In this document: piece after piece, positions 1 to 8,450 of the stretch
Layout: each line of letters begins with the position of its first letter
Numbering within the stretch: position 1 is the first letter of the stretch
Assembly (NCBI GenBank): GCA_045544955.1
Contig: JAZPZY010000046.1
Coordinates: 1-64,000, forward strand
DNA: 64,000 nucleotides
Direction of reading: 5' to 3'
DNA from: SIG701 sp045544955
GTDB taxonomy: Bacteria; Bacillota; Clostridia; Oscillospirales; CAG-272
Notes under the pieces: model-generated
What the model was told of the DNA's origin: nothing
The model's input: the letters and a program-made list of their open reading frames with translations, nothing else
The model's database searches: none
Translations under genes and position numbers: made by a program

Positions 1-110
1 GTTTTAGTCCCGCTTGAGCGGGGTTTCGTAACAAATGCATGGCTGACAGGCCAATAAAAGACGCACTTGTGCGTAGCCTGTAGTATTAGGGCTATGCCCG
101 AAACTGAAAT
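1..110 (+). other. structured non-coding segment, possible 3' part of an RNA
   Basis: No gene is seen here, but the bases fold densely. CCCGC (9-13) pairs with GCGGG (18-22). GTTTCG (23-28) pairs with CGAAAC (99-104) and closes a junction. Inside it ACAGGC (46-51) pairs with GCCTGT (76-81), ACGCA/TGCGT forms a hairpin at 61-74, and GGGC/GCCC another at 89-99. A terminator hairpin follows directly. This is the architecture of a stand-alone structured RNA or of the 3' end of a mobile-element transcript (for example a TnpB-type guide RNA scaffold). The identity is inference; the left window edge cuts off the context. Confidence 0.4.
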
Positions 111-111
111 A

Positions 112-137
112 CCACCCGCTATGCGGGTGGATTTTTA
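112..137 (+). terminator. intrinsic terminator
   Basis: An 8-bp perfect stem (CCACCCGC 112-119 with GCGGGTGG 123-130, loop TAT) is followed by ATTTTTATTT. It ends whatever is transcribed rightward from before the window, including the structured segment at 1-110. Confidence 0.7.
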
Positions 138-138
138 T

Positions 139-618
139 TTAGTTTTTTGTTGAAAACTGGGATTCGTACCCGGTTTTTTTGTTATCCCGGCTCCCTTTGA
201 TATAACGAACACCACAGTAAACAAGTGCGCATATACAGTAAACGAACGTGAACAGCAAGAGAATCGTCAGGATGGAAGCCCCCCGTTTGTAAAATCCGCT
301 CCAAAAGATAAATACTACGTAAAACACAAGCGTCGTAACGGCATAGTGCAGGAGCAGTTTTATAAATCCGTGAAACCTTGCGTTAAGAACGAGGACATTT
401 GCAGCCGCAAGAAGCAGGGAAAAGATTAGAACCATATACATCATGCCTATGGTGGGGATCCACGCCCTCTCTATATCGGATACGATCATACCTCCGGTAT
501 AGAGCAGAAGGGTGATGCCGGTATAAAGCAGGCATCCCTGTGAAACGATTTTTTTGAAAACACTGCATTGTTGTTTTTTCAAAACTATTCTCTCTTTCAA
601 TTTCTTACTTTTCAGCAT
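139..618 (-). CDS. small four-helix membrane protein, DUF3021-like
   Basis: Function unknown. The roughly 159-residue protein has a short basic N-terminus, four hydrophobic segments (about residues 25-45, 55-75, 85-105, 115-135) and a basic, hydrophilic tail, the pattern of the DUF3021 family of Firmicutes membrane proteins. The start is uncertain: ATG at 618 is used, but there is no good Shine-Dalgarno before it. A TTG near residue 12 preceded by GAGAG, or a TTG at 642, are alternatives. It lies downstream of the M23 peptidase on the same strand with an 87-base gap, so co-transcription is possible. The family assignment is by general shape only. Confidence 0.6.
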   Translation of the reverse strand: MLKSKKLKERIVLKKQQCSVFKKIVSQGCLLYTGITLLLYTGGMIVSDIERAWIPTIGMMYMVLIFSLLLAAANVLVLNARFHGFIKLLLHYAVTTLVFYVVFIFWSGFYKRGASILTILLLFTFVYCICALVYCGVRYIKGSRDNKKTGYESQFSTKN

Positions 619-705
619 AGCACGAAATGAAAGAAATTGCAAGTGTGAAAATCATATTTTCTTGCTTTGAAAACGATTTTACAAAAAATTCATTTGTATG
701 GCGGA

Positions 706-1683
706 TCAATCCCAGAAGGCGCGGGGGAGGCGGACGGTGTTTGCAAAAAACTCTCCATCTTGATTCTTAGATACCGTGCTTTTGTTTTGCGACAGAAATT
801 TCGTAAGTTCATACATGTCGATCCAGATCTGATTCCAGTCGTCTTTTTGCTCCGGATCAAAAATGAGTTGCATACCGTAATGCAGATGCGGAACGTCGAT
901 GTTGTTCGTGTTTTCCTTTTTGCTGTATCCTGTCATCCCGAGATATCCAATCACCTCACCTGCGTCTACAATCTTTCCTTCGTAAATGTCGCAGTATGGG
1001 TGATTTTTTCGCAAATGAGCATAGTAGTAATATCGTCTTCCATCAAAGGAGCGTATACCGATTCGCCAGCCGCCGTACTGATTCCAGCCGCAGGCCTCCA
1101 CATACCCGGCCTCTACGGCAATGATGGGCGTGCCTACCGCGCCCATAAGGTCGTGTCCAAGATGATGCCGTTTGTAACCGTAAGAACGTGATGCGCCGAA
1201 ATCGTCGTAGTGGCTGTAACTGTATCCTTTGGCGATTGGAGAAAAGGCGAGTAGGCCGTATCCGGTGTGTTGTTCACCGGATGCGGAGATTTCCGTATAC
1301 TCGCCAAGCATGCCGTCCAATACAGCTCCATAGGCTCTGCAATAATAACCGAACAGTTTTTCGTTTTTGGCAATGCAGGAAAAGGATGCCCCTTCCGAAT
1401 GTGCCTGTACTGCATCGGCGAGGTCTGCCTCCTTATACCTCTTGAAATCACCGCCGTATTTTACTGCAAGTGCTGAAAGTAATTCTATCCAGCTGAGCGG
1501 TGCATCCGTGCCATGTGCGGCTATGTCAGCTTTCATTGCATCCTGTAAGGCTTCGGACGTCACGTTAAAATCTACCCATTTAATAGGAGCAGTTGCATGC
1601 ACGTGGTTGATGAACAGTGCGGCAATCAGTAAAAATTTTATAACGGCATCCAGATGTTTCTGCCGTTTTGTTATTCGTATCAT
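706..1683 (-). CDS. secreted M23 (LytM-type) metallopeptidase
   Basis: Predicted zinc endopeptidase acting on peptidoglycan cross-links outside the membrane. Residues about 13-30 are a signal peptide or membrane anchor. A 140-residue N-terminal region of no recognised family precedes the M23 domain. Zinc ligands fit H174 and D178 (HxxxD in HHLGHDLMG) and the HLH motif at 266-268. The Gly-rich strands of the fold (GTPIIAVEAG) are present. The ATG at 1683 has an AAGGGA ribosome site 10 bases upstream. Many spore- or division-linked peptidases (SpoIIQ-like) share this fold; which role applies cannot be told from the sequence. Confidence 0.85.
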   Translation of the reverse strand: MIRITKRQKHLDAVIKFLLIAALFINHVHATAPIKWVDFNVTSEALQDAMKADIAAHGTDAPLSWIELLSALAVKYGGDFKRYKEADLADAVQAHSEGASFSCIAKNEKLFGYYCRAYGAVLDGMLGEYTEISASGEQHTGYGLLAFSPIAKGYSYSHYDDFGASRSYGYKRHHLGHDLMGAVGTPIIAVEAGYVEACGWNQYGGWRIGIRSFDGRRYYYYAHLRKNHPYCDIYEGKIVDAGEVIGYLGMTGYSKKENTNNIDVPHLHYGMQLIFDPEQKDDWNQIWIDMYELTKFLSQNKSTVSKNQDGEFFANTVRLPRAFWD

Positions 1684-1854
1684 GTATATTCATCCCTTTG
1701 TCCGTTCTTCGTTATACAGTTCTTGCGCATAATCTCTTTTGCATTACTATGCGCAAAGTGTTCCTTTTCTATGACTGCTTCATATTGCCAGGCGTTTTGC
1801 GACTTCGTATTGCATAAAACAGGGAAATATACATGAATATTTCGCACGGGATTG

Positions 1855-1883
1855 TTGACTTTTCTGTGAAAAAAATGTATAAT
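1855..1883 (+). promoter_or_regulatory. sigma-A promoter for the nusB gene run
   Basis: TTGACT (1855-1860), 17-base spacer, TATAAT (1878-1883). It is the only strong promoter seen ahead of the long nusB-to-dnaE run. The 1684-1854 stretch between this promoter and the divergent M23 gene shows no gene or other clear signal. Confidence 0.8.
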
Positions 1884-1936
1884 ATGCAGAGACGTGTATC
1901 CATATGTGATGATACGCTGACGAAAGAAAATTTCCG

Positions 1937-1971
1937 AAAGGATTTGCCGCAATGCGGCACAGATCTGACAT
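1937..1971 (+). promoter_or_regulatory. hairpin-bridged ribosome site of nusB
   Basis: AAAGGA (1937-1942) lies 29 bases before the nusB ATG, too far for normal initiation. Between them is a 6-bp hairpin (TGCCGC/GCGGCA, loop AAT, 1945-1959). If folded, it leaves about 14 unpaired bases between Shine-Dalgarno and start. No closer ribosome site is visible. Compare tyrS and ecfA2. Confidence 0.5.
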
Positions 1972-2412
1972 ATGACAAGACATGCGGAAAGAGAAATTGT
2001 TTTTCAGATTCTTTTTGAAAACGAGTTTCACGCAGACAACTCCTCATCTGAAATATTCAAGAACAGTCTGGCAGCAGCCGATATAAAAGAAAGTGCATAC
2101 ATCCGGGATACTTTTTTCGGAACCGTCGAGAATCGGGAGGAGATTGATGCCTGGATCTCGGAGTGCGCCCATAAGTGGAAACTTTCCCGTATGGCGGCAG
2201 TTACGCGTACACTGCTTCGCCTTGCTGTATACGAAATGACATGGGGCGGCGTGCCGGCAAAAGCTGCCATCAACGAGTCCGTGGAAATTGCAAAAATATA
2301 CGACGATGATGCGGCACCGGCTTTTATAAACGGTATCCTGAACCAGATTGCCCGTAAAAACGGCTTAATCGGTGGGGACACTGGTGAATCTGCCGGCGGG
2401 GACGCAAAGTGA
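1972..2412 (+). CDS. nusB: transcription antitermination factor NusB
   Basis: NusB binds boxA RNA with NusE (S10) and supports antitermination in rRNA operons. The 146-residue product is the usual length and all-helical. It carries the typical N-terminal pattern (RHAEREIVFQILFE) and the conserved C-terminal stretch AAINESVEIAKIYDDD...FINGILNQI. It is the first gene of the long plus-strand run and its stop overlaps the GTG of the next gene by 4 bases. The only purine-rich ribosome site is 29 bases upstream behind a hairpin. Confidence 0.95.
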   Translation: MTRHAEREIVFQILFENEFHADNSSSEIFKNSLAAADIKESAYIRDTFFGTVENREEIDAWISECAHKWKLSRMAAVTRTLLRLAVYEMTWGGVPAKAAINESVEIAKIYDDDAAPAFINGILNQIARKNGLIGGDTGESAGGDAK

Positions 2413-3398
2413 AGAAAAGACTCTTTTGCGGTGTCGATACCAGTAACTACACCACGTCTGTTTCGCTCTGCGGGGCGGACGGTACTGTATATCTAAATTA
2501 CAAAAAGCTTCTTCCGGTGGCTGAAGGTGAGCGTGGCTTGCGGCAAAGCGATGCGGTGTTTCATCACGTGAAACAGCTGCAGCAAGCGGCGCAGGCTCTC
2601 CGAGAGACGTTGTCCGAACTGACCGAGGATGCCGAAATTGCAGCCGTTGGTGTTTCCGATAAGCCCCGGGATGTGGAAGGATCCTACATGCCGTGCTTTC
2701 TCAGCGGTGTTTCAGCTGCAGAAATGATGGGGGCTTCGCTTTCCGTTCCCGTGTATCGGTTTTCGCATCAGGCAGGGCATATTATGGCGGCTCTTTTCTC
2801 GGCCGACAGAGAAGAGTGGATGGACCGTGATTTTGCCACTTTTCACGTTTCCGGCGGTACTACGGAGATTCTGTACGTACGTAAATCTGCCGAAACGGTT
2901 TTTTCAGTTGAGAAAATCGGCGGAACGAAGGATATCAACGCAGGTCAGTCTATTGACCGCGTTGGTGTTGCCATGGGGCTTTCCTTTCCTGCCGGAGCAG
3001 TGATGGAAAAACTGGCGGATACGTACGGCGGGAAATTTCCGTCGTATAAAGCATCCGTAGACGGAACGTGGTGCAACCTGTCCGGCCTTGAAAACAAAGC
3101 GGTGCAGTTGTATACTTCTACAAGCGATACGGCACTTGTGAGTGCCTACGTGCTTCGTGCCGTTGGTGCTACCCTTGCCGCTATGCGAGAAGGAGTGCGT
3201 GCCATGTACGACGACATTCCCATTCTGTATGCTGGCGGTGTTATGAGCTGCGACCGAATTAAGAAGATGCTGGCGGATGAAAACTCCGCTTTTGCAGAGC
3301 CCCAGTATTCTTCCGATAATGCTGTCGGTGCGGCTTTTCTTGCACGGTACAGATTGCAGAATGATAAGTTTACAGAAACGGCGGTGAAAAACGGATGA
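2409..3398 (+). CDS. TsaD/Kae1-family paralogue (peptidase M22-like)
   Basis: Belongs to the ASKHA-fold TsaD/Gcp family. The metal motif HxxxH is present as HQAGH (H120, H124), as are the N-terminal VDTSNYTTS phosphate loop and a C-terminal LYAGGV motif. It is shorter and more divergent than true TsaD, which makes tRNA t6A, and probably corresponds to the clostridial glycoprotease-like paralogue often found beside nusB/xseA. The substrate is unknown. GTG start at 2409 overlaps the nusB stop; its own stop overlaps the xseA ATG (ATGA), so it is translationally coupled on both sides. Confidence 0.8.
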   Translation: MKKRLFCGVDTSNYTTSVSLCGADGTVYLNYKKLLPVAEGERGLRQSDAVFHHVKQLQQAAQALRETLSELTEDAEIAAVGVSDKPRDVEGSYMPCFLSGVSAAEMMGASLSVPVYRFSHQAGHIMAALFSADREEWMDRDFATFHVSGGTTEILYVRKSAETVFSVEKIGGTKDINAGQSIDRVGVAMGLSFPAGAVMEKLADTYGGKFPSYKASVDGTWCNLSGLENKAVQLYTSTSDTALVSAYVLRAVGATLAAMREGVRAMYDDIPILYAGGVMSCDRIKKMLADENSAFAEPQYSSDNAVGAAFLARYRLQNDKFTETAVKNG

Positions 3399-4645
3399 CG
3401 GACGTTGTGCAGATTACGGATGCCGGCCGTTTTGCGTCTGCCATTACCGTAACGCAGCTGAACGAATTCATAAAAGGTGTGATTGATTCTACCGCACCAC
3501 TTACGGATGTGTACGTGAAAGGGGAAATATCCAATTTCAAAAACCATTATGGTACGGGACATTTTTATTTCACTTTGAAAGATGATGGCGGTCTGATCCG
3601 TTCCGTTATGTTCCGTTCCAGTGCGGGAAAATTGAAATTCATGCCCGAAGATGGCATGAAGGTGATTGCCCATGGCCGCGTTTCGGCTTTTGTGCGAGAC
3701 GGGCAGTATCAGCTTTACGCCGATAGCCTGGAACCGGACGGTGTGGGGGCTTTGTATATTGCCTTCGAACAGCTGAAGAAAAAATTGGAGGCAGAAGGCC
3801 TGTTTTCCCCCGCACGCAAAAAAAAGATTCCCAAAATCCCCACAAGAGTTGGCATTATCACTTCTGCTACCGGTGCAGCTGTACGGGATATGATTCACGT
3901 GGCGGGGCGGCGGTTTCCTTATGCTAAACTTGCTCTGTTTCCGTCGCTCGTGCAGGGCCCGGATGCACCGGCTCAATTGATTTCCGGCATCCGCTATTTC
4001 AACGAGACGGGCAGTGCAGACGTGATCATTATCGGACGGGGCGGCGGCTCTCTGGAAGATCTGTGGGCCTTCAACGATGAAACGCTTGCACGCACGGTAG
4101 CGGCGTCACGGATACCGGTCATTTCCGCTGTCGGTCACGAAACGGATTTTACCATCTGTGATTTCGCCGCCGATCTCCGTGCACCTACCCCGTCAGCAGC
4201 GGCTGAACTTGCCTTGCCGGAAACGGAAGAACTGAAGCGGAAGATCAACAACATTATTTCCCGGGAAAATGCGGTGCTTTCGCAGATCATCACGAGAAAA
4301 AAGGAACACCTTGACCGTCTTTCCGTTTCCCGCGCACTGACGAATCCAATGAATTTCCTGGACGACAAGCGTATGCTCGTGGCTTCCATGGCAGAACGTC
4401 TGTCTCTTTCTGCCGGCACGCAGCTGACTCTGCGAAGTGCCCGTCTGGGCAGCGTTGTGGGAAAACTGGAGGCTTTAAATCCGCTCTCCGTTCTCTCCCG
4501 CGGCTTTTCCGCCGTCTACGATAACGAAGGTACGATCGTGAAAAAAACTGTACAGCTTCGCGTGGGCAATAAGATCACCTTACGTTTGGCTGACGGCGAG
4601 GCGGATGCCGAAGTGCGTGACGTACGGCAGCATGTGAATGATTAA
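3395..4645 (+). CDS. xseA: exodeoxyribonuclease VII large subunit
   Basis: Large, catalytic subunit of ExoVII, which degrades single-stranded DNA from both ends and is processed with XseB. An N-terminal OB fold (about residues 15-115, with VKGEISNFKNHYGTGHFYFTL) is followed by the catalytic domain. The latter has the family signatures PTRVGIITSATGAAVRD, IIGRGGGSLEDLWAFNDE and SAVGHETDFTICDFAAD, then a coiled-coil and a C-terminal strand region. At 416 residues it is close to usual length. ATG overlaps the preceding stop by 4 bases; xseB follows after 22 bases. Confidence 0.95.
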   Translation: MTDVVQITDAGRFASAITVTQLNEFIKGVIDSTAPLTDVYVKGEISNFKNHYGTGHFYFTLKDDGGLIRSVMFRSSAGKLKFMPEDGMKVIAHGRVSAFVRDGQYQLYADSLEPDGVGALYIAFEQLKKKLEAEGLFSPARKKKIPKIPTRVGIITSATGAAVRDMIHVAGRRFPYAKLALFPSLVQGPDAPAQLISGIRYFNETGSADVIIIGRGGGSLEDLWAFNDETLARTVAASRIPVISAVGHETDFTICDFAADLRAPTPSAAAELALPETEELKRKINNIISRENAVLSQIITRKKEHLDRLSVSRALTNPMNFLDDKRMLVASMAERLSLSAGTQLTLRSARLGSVVGKLEALNPLSVLSRGFSAVYDNEGTIVKKTVQLRVGNKITLRLADGEADAEVRDVRQHVND

Positions 4646-4667
4646 CGATTGATGAGGATATAGCACC

Positions 4668-4913
4668 ATGAAAATAGATGAATCCATGACCTTTGAAACG
4701 GCTATTGCACGGCTGGAAGAAATCGTGCATTTGCTGGAAAGCGGCAACGCACCGCTTGATGTTTCTCTTTCTCTCTATGAAGAAGGCGTGGCGCTGGTTC
4801 GGCTTTGCAACACACGGCTTGATAATGCACAGCAGCGTGTGAAGATTCTTACGGTAGGCGAGGACGGAACGCTCAAAGAGCAGGATATGCCGCCCATGCA
4901 GGGAGGGAAATAA
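4668..4913 (+). CDS. xseB: exodeoxyribonuclease VII small subunit
   Basis: Small helical subunit that assembles on the XseA coiled coil. The 81-residue protein has the family pattern TFETAIARLEEIVHLLE, then PLDVSLSLYEEGVALVRLC and a short tail. ATG at 4668 is preceded by GAGG at 10 bases. It sits directly between xseA and ispA, the usual Firmicutes order. Confidence 0.93.
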   Translation: MKIDESMTFETAIARLEEIVHLLESGNAPLDVSLSLYEEGVALVRLCNTRLDNAQQRVKILTVGEDGTLKEQDMPPMQGGK

Positions 4914-4917
4914 GAAA

Positions 4918-5799
4918 ATGACCCATTTAAAGAAAGCACTTGCAGAAAATGCGTCACTAACGGAGGAGGCACTGCAGCATTATTTGTCCGAAACCTATTC
5001 CGGTGATACCATGCTTTCAGAGGCTATGAGATACGCCACACTCGGCGGCGGAAAGCGTATTCGCGCCTTTTTGACCATTGAATTCTGCCGCTTGTTCGGC
5101 GGGGACGTGGAGAGAGCCATTCCGTTTGCCTGTGCTATAGAGATGATTCACGGCTATTCGCTCGTGCACGACGATATGCCGTGCATGGATAATGATGACA
5201 TGCGGCGCGGAAAGCCGTCCTGTCACCGTGCGTTTGGTGAAGCCAATGCACTTCTGGCGGGGGATACGCTTCTGACGCAGGCCTTTGAGGTTGCTCTTGT
5301 CAATCCGTACGTTTCAGATCGGTCACGCGTGCTGGCTGCAAAAGCGTTGGCCCAGGGGGCCGGAGCTTTGGGCATGGCGGGCGGTCAGTTTTACGATCTT
5401 TCCGACACGTGCGGCTCCTATGAGGAACTCGTCCGTCTCCAGCAGATGAAGACGGGAGCTTTGATCAAAACGGCTTGTCTGCTCGGTTATTATGCTGCTT
5501 GTGAGAATCCTGCGGCCGCCGATGAGGAAAATATTGCCCGCTATGCAGCCGGTATCGGTTTTGCATTCCAGATCGTAGACGATCTGCTGGACGTGCGCAG
5601 CGATACCGCCACGCTAGGAAAGCCGGTTGGAAGTGATGCCAAAAACGATAAGAAAACCATTCTGTCGTTTCTTTCCATTCCTGAGGCAGAAAAACTGGCG
5701 TCGGAATGTACTGAGAACGCAAAGAACGCTCTTTCCGGCTACGACGGTGCCGGGATTCTCTGTGACCTTGCTGATCATCTGCTTCAGCGTTCTTACTAA
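4918..5799 (+). CDS. ispA: polyprenyl synthetase (farnesyl/geranyl diphosphate synthase)
   Basis: Trans-prenyltransferase condensing IPP with allylic diphosphates to FPP, the precursor for undecaprenyl-P and quinones. The first Asp-rich motif is DDMPCMDND (residues about 82-90) and the second is DDLLD (about 221-225). GGGKRIRAFL near residue 42 and GQFYDL are also conserved. At 293 residues it is typical of ispA. It starts 5 bases after xseB with a GGAGG ribosome site. In many Clostridia dxs follows; here a DUF212 gene follows instead. Confidence 0.92.
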   Translation: MTHLKKALAENASLTEEALQHYLSETYSGDTMLSEAMRYATLGGGKRIRAFLTIEFCRLFGGDVERAIPFACAIEMIHGYSLVHDDMPCMDNDDMRRGKPSCHRAFGEANALLAGDTLLTQAFEVALVNPYVSDRSRVLAAKALAQGAGALGMAGGQFYDLSDTCGSYEELVRLQQMKTGALIKTACLLGYYAACENPAAADEENIARYAAGIGFAFQIVDDLLDVRSDTATLGKPVGSDAKNDKKTILSFLSIPEAEKLASECTENAKNALSGYDGAGILCDLADHLLQRSY

Positions 5800-5823
5800 T
5801 ATTGTATTGCGAGTATTAAATTC

Positions 5824-6276
5824 ATGAGTTTGATTTCTGAAGCTCTTTCCAATCACATGCTGGTGTGCGGTGTGGTTTCCTATTTTGCCGCACAGTTTTT
5901 AAAGATATTGATCGCCCTTGTGCGTGAGAAAAGATTGGATCTGTCTCTGCTCTTTGCCTCCGGCGGAATGCCGTCGTCCCACTCTTCCACTGTGGCCGCT
6001 CTCTGTATTTCTGCAGGACGCGTGTACGGTGTCGGATCTCCGTTTTTTGCCATTTCGCTGATTCTTGCCTCCATCGTAATGTATGACGCAGCCGGTGTCC
6101 GAAGGGCGACGGGAGAGCACGCCAAAATTCTCAATAAATTATTGGAGGATCTGACCTCCGGGGATCAGGCACGGACGGAAGAAGGGCTGAAAGAACTGAT
6201 CGGACACACGCCGTTGCAGGTTGTTATGGGGGCGCTTCTCGGAATAGCTATCCCATTTATAATTCCTCTTCCGTAA
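5824..6276 (+). CDS. divergent PAP2-family membrane protein (DUF212/YuiD-like)
   Basis: A 150-residue, mainly hydrophobic protein with the family core GGMPSSHSSTVAAL, which resembles the PSGH motif of PAP2 phosphatases, and DAAGVRRATGEHAKILN. Four to five membrane helices are likely. The DUF212 family is widespread in Firmicutes and plants and has no settled reaction; acid-phosphatase/vanadium-haloperoxidase relatedness suggests lipid-phosphate chemistry, fitting its place next to ispA. The ribosome site is weak. It occupies the slot between ispA and tlyA where dxs is usual. Confidence 0.85.
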   Translation: MSLISEALSNHMLVCGVVSYFAAQFLKILIALVREKRLDLSLLFASGGMPSSHSSTVAALCISAGRVYGVGSPFFAISLILASIVMYDAAGVRRATGEHAKILNKLLEDLTSGDQARTEEGLKELIGHTPLQVVMGALLGIAIPFIIPLP

Positions 6277-6292
6277 AAACAGGTTGAACTGT

Positions 6293-7081
6293 ATGAGATT
6301 AGATGCTTATCTTGCGGCAAGCGGTCTGGCGAGAAGCCGGACTCATGCACAAAAACTGATTGAGGGCGGTTTTATAACGGTTGACGGCAAGACCGTCACT
6401 AAGGTTTCTTACCCCGTTGAAGAATCGCCAGGCACACAGATTGCGGTCACCGGTGAACCCTATCCCTTTGTCGGACGGGGCGGTATGAAGCTGGAAGCTG
6501 CTTTAACGACTTTTTCTGTGGACGTATCGGGAATGACCGCCGTGGACGTGGGTGCTTCCACGGGCGGGTTTACCGATTGCCTTTTACGGCGGGGGGCCAA
6601 GCAGGTTTTTGCGGTAGATTCCGGCTCCGGACAGCTTCATGAATCGCTGAAAAATGATTTGCGCGTTGTTAACATGGAAAAGTTCAACGCCCGCACGCTG
6701 TCGCCCGTTTCCCTGGGTGTACTTTGTGATATTGCCGTGGTGGATCTATCCTTCATTTCACAGACGTACGTGCTTGAAAATATCGCTTCCGTCCTCGTGC
6801 CGGAGGGAATATACATCGGGCTTGTGAAGCCGCAGTTTGAATGTGGCCGTGCTGCATTGGATCACCGTGGAATCGTCCGTGACGTTTCCATGCATGCTGC
6901 CGCTGTCAGGCGTGTGGCAGAATGTGCCGTTTCTGTTGGTATGATGCCGGAAAAACTGATGGTATCACCGATTTTGGGCGGGGACGGAAATAGGGAATAT
7001 CTTATGTTCTGCAAACGAAGTAACACGGCGTGTCACTTTGATGATTTCGAAAAACAATTAAATGAGTTGGTGAAACGTTGA
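6293..7081 (+). CDS. tlyA: TlyA-family rRNA methyltransferase / hemolysin A
   Basis: Predicted 2'-O-ribose methyltransferase of 16S/23S rRNA. An N-terminal S4 RNA-binding domain (RLDAYLAASGLARSRTHAQ, residues 2-60) is followed by an RrmJ/FtsJ-like domain with the SAM motif VDVGASTGGFTDCLL. Conserved VDLSFIS and LVKPQFECGR follow. ATG at 6293 is chosen because the upstream TTG at 6284 lies inside the AGG ribosome site. The stop overlaps the next start (TTGA). Confidence 0.9.
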   Translation: MRLDAYLAASGLARSRTHAQKLIEGGFITVDGKTVTKVSYPVEESPGTQIAVTGEPYPFVGRGGMKLEAALTTFSVDVSGMTAVDVGASTGGFTDCLLRRGAKQVFAVDSGSGQLHESLKNDLRVVNMEKFNARTLSPVSLGVLCDIAVVDLSFISQTYVLENIASVLVPEGIYIGLVKPQFECGRAALDHRGIVRDVSMHAAAVRRVAECAVSVGMMPEKLMVSPILGGDGNREYLMFCKRSNTACHFDDFEKQLNELVKR

Positions 7082-7947
7082 ATACAGTGCTGAAAAATGT
7101 AGTTTTGCTTCCGAATCTTTCAAAGCAAATCGATCCTGTACTGGTACAGAAACTGATCCTCCGCATGAAAGAGGCCGGATGCGTAATTCGCTCGGATGTA
7201 GCTTGCAGGGAGTTCCTTTCTCCTATTGCGGAGTGTGCGTATTTCGAGGATGACAGTGCCCTTATGGATGGAGCTGACGTGATATTCGTTTTGGGCGGGG
7301 ACGGATCGATAATCCAGGCAGCTCACCGCAGTGTTGGTCTTGGCATCCCTATCGTTGCTATCAATTGCGGCCGTCTTGGATACATGGCTGAGATAGAGAT
7401 CGGTGAGCTGGAACTGGTGGATCAAGTGCTTGCCGGCGTGGGCACTATCGAAGAGAGAATGATGCTACACGTTGAAGTGCACCGAGGCGAGGGTATCCTT
7501 ACATTTACCGCCCCGGCTTTGAACGACGTGGTCCTTACCAACGGCCCGATTCCGCGTCTTTTGTATTTTGCCCTGGTTTGCGACGGTGAACTGGTGGAGC
7601 ACTGCTATGCGGATGGTATGATTTTGTCTACGCCTACCGGATCAACGGCTTATTCCATGGCGGCAGGCGGCCCGGTACTTGATCCTAGACTTGACTGCAT
7701 TTGTGCAACGCCCATCTGTCCGCAGACGATGAATAATCATCCTATTATCTTTTCCGGAAACTCCGTACTTGAAATACGAAATATTAAAAGCAACGGAAAT
7801 GTGATCTATCTCTCCGAGGACGGCAGAGAGTCCATGTCCCTGCAGGAAAACGATTGTATACGGATTACCCATTCTTCCTGCCGGATTCCGCTGATTCGCA
7901 TAAAGAAGGGCGGCTCGCTCAGTGCCCTTAGAAGAAAACTTTCATAA
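7078..7947 (+). CDS. nadK: NAD kinase
   Basis: Phosphorylates NAD to NADP. The nucleotide motif GGDGS (in FVLGGDGSIIQAAH), the ALNDVVL segment, TPTGSTAYSMAAGGPVLDP and the GRES-containing C-terminus are all present. At 289 residues it is full length. A TTG start at 7078 overlapping the tlyA stop is used; a GTG nine bases further in is an alternative. Placement between tlyA and argR is the standard Firmicutes arrangement. Confidence 0.93.
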   Translation: MNTVLKNVVLLPNLSKQIDPVLVQKLILRMKEAGCVIRSDVACREFLSPIAECAYFEDDSALMDGADVIFVLGGDGSIIQAAHRSVGLGIPIVAINCGRLGYMAEIEIGELELVDQVLAGVGTIEERMMLHVEVHRGEGILTFTAPALNDVVLTNGPIPRLLYFALVCDGELVEHCYADGMILSTPTGSTAYSMAAGGPVLDPRLDCICATPICPQTMNNHPIIFSGNSVLEIRNIKSNGNVIYLSEDGRESMSLQENDCIRITHSSCRIPLIRIKKGGSLSALRRKLS

Positions 7948-7991
7948 TACGATGGACCCGTGTGAAAAATACATATCGCTCGGAGGATTAT

Positions 7992-8444
7992 ATGAAATCG
8001 AAACGACACAACAAAATTATGGAGATCATTGCAGCACACGATATTGAAACCCAGGAAGAATTGATCGATCAGCTGAAAAGGGAGGGCTTTGACGTTACGC
8101 AGGCCACGATCTCCCGTGATATTCGTGAGCTGAAGCTGTCAAAGGTCATGTGTGAGTCAGGTAATTACAAATACGTGCTTCCTAAGACCGGTGTGCACGA
8201 CGGTCAGCACGTGTATTCAAAAGCCCTGACCGGATCTATCAAAAGCGTGGACTGTGCCATGAACGATATCGTCATCAAAACGTATCCCGGGATGGCCAAC
8301 GCAGTGGCCGCCGGAATCGATACGCTGCATGAGGAAGATATTCTGGGGTGCGTTGCCGGCGACGATACGATCATTATTATTGCTCACAGCACGGAAGCCG
8401 CATCCGGTATCTGCAAACGCTTACGGAAGATTGCTGCTGAATAA
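7992..8444 (+). CDS. argR: arginine repressor ArgR
   Basis: Arginine-responsive DNA-binding hexamer. An N-terminal winged helix has TQEELIDQLKREGFDVTQATISRDIRELKL. The C-terminal oligomerisation and arginine-binding domain has GMANAVAAGID and GCVAGDDTIIIIAHS with the conserved GDDT. The ATG at 7992 is fixed by GGAGG six bases upstream; an in-frame start at 7962 would lack a ribosome site. No arginine-biosynthesis gene is near, which is usual for this cluster. Confidence 0.94.
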   Translation: MKSKRHNKIMEIIAAHDIETQEELIDQLKREGFDVTQATISRDIRELKLSKVMCESGNYKYVLPKTGVHDGQHVYSKALTGSIKSVDCAMNDIVIKTYPGMANAVAAGIDTLHEEDILGCVAGDDTIIIIAHSTEAASGICKRLRKIAAE

Positions 8445-8450
8445 ACGAAT

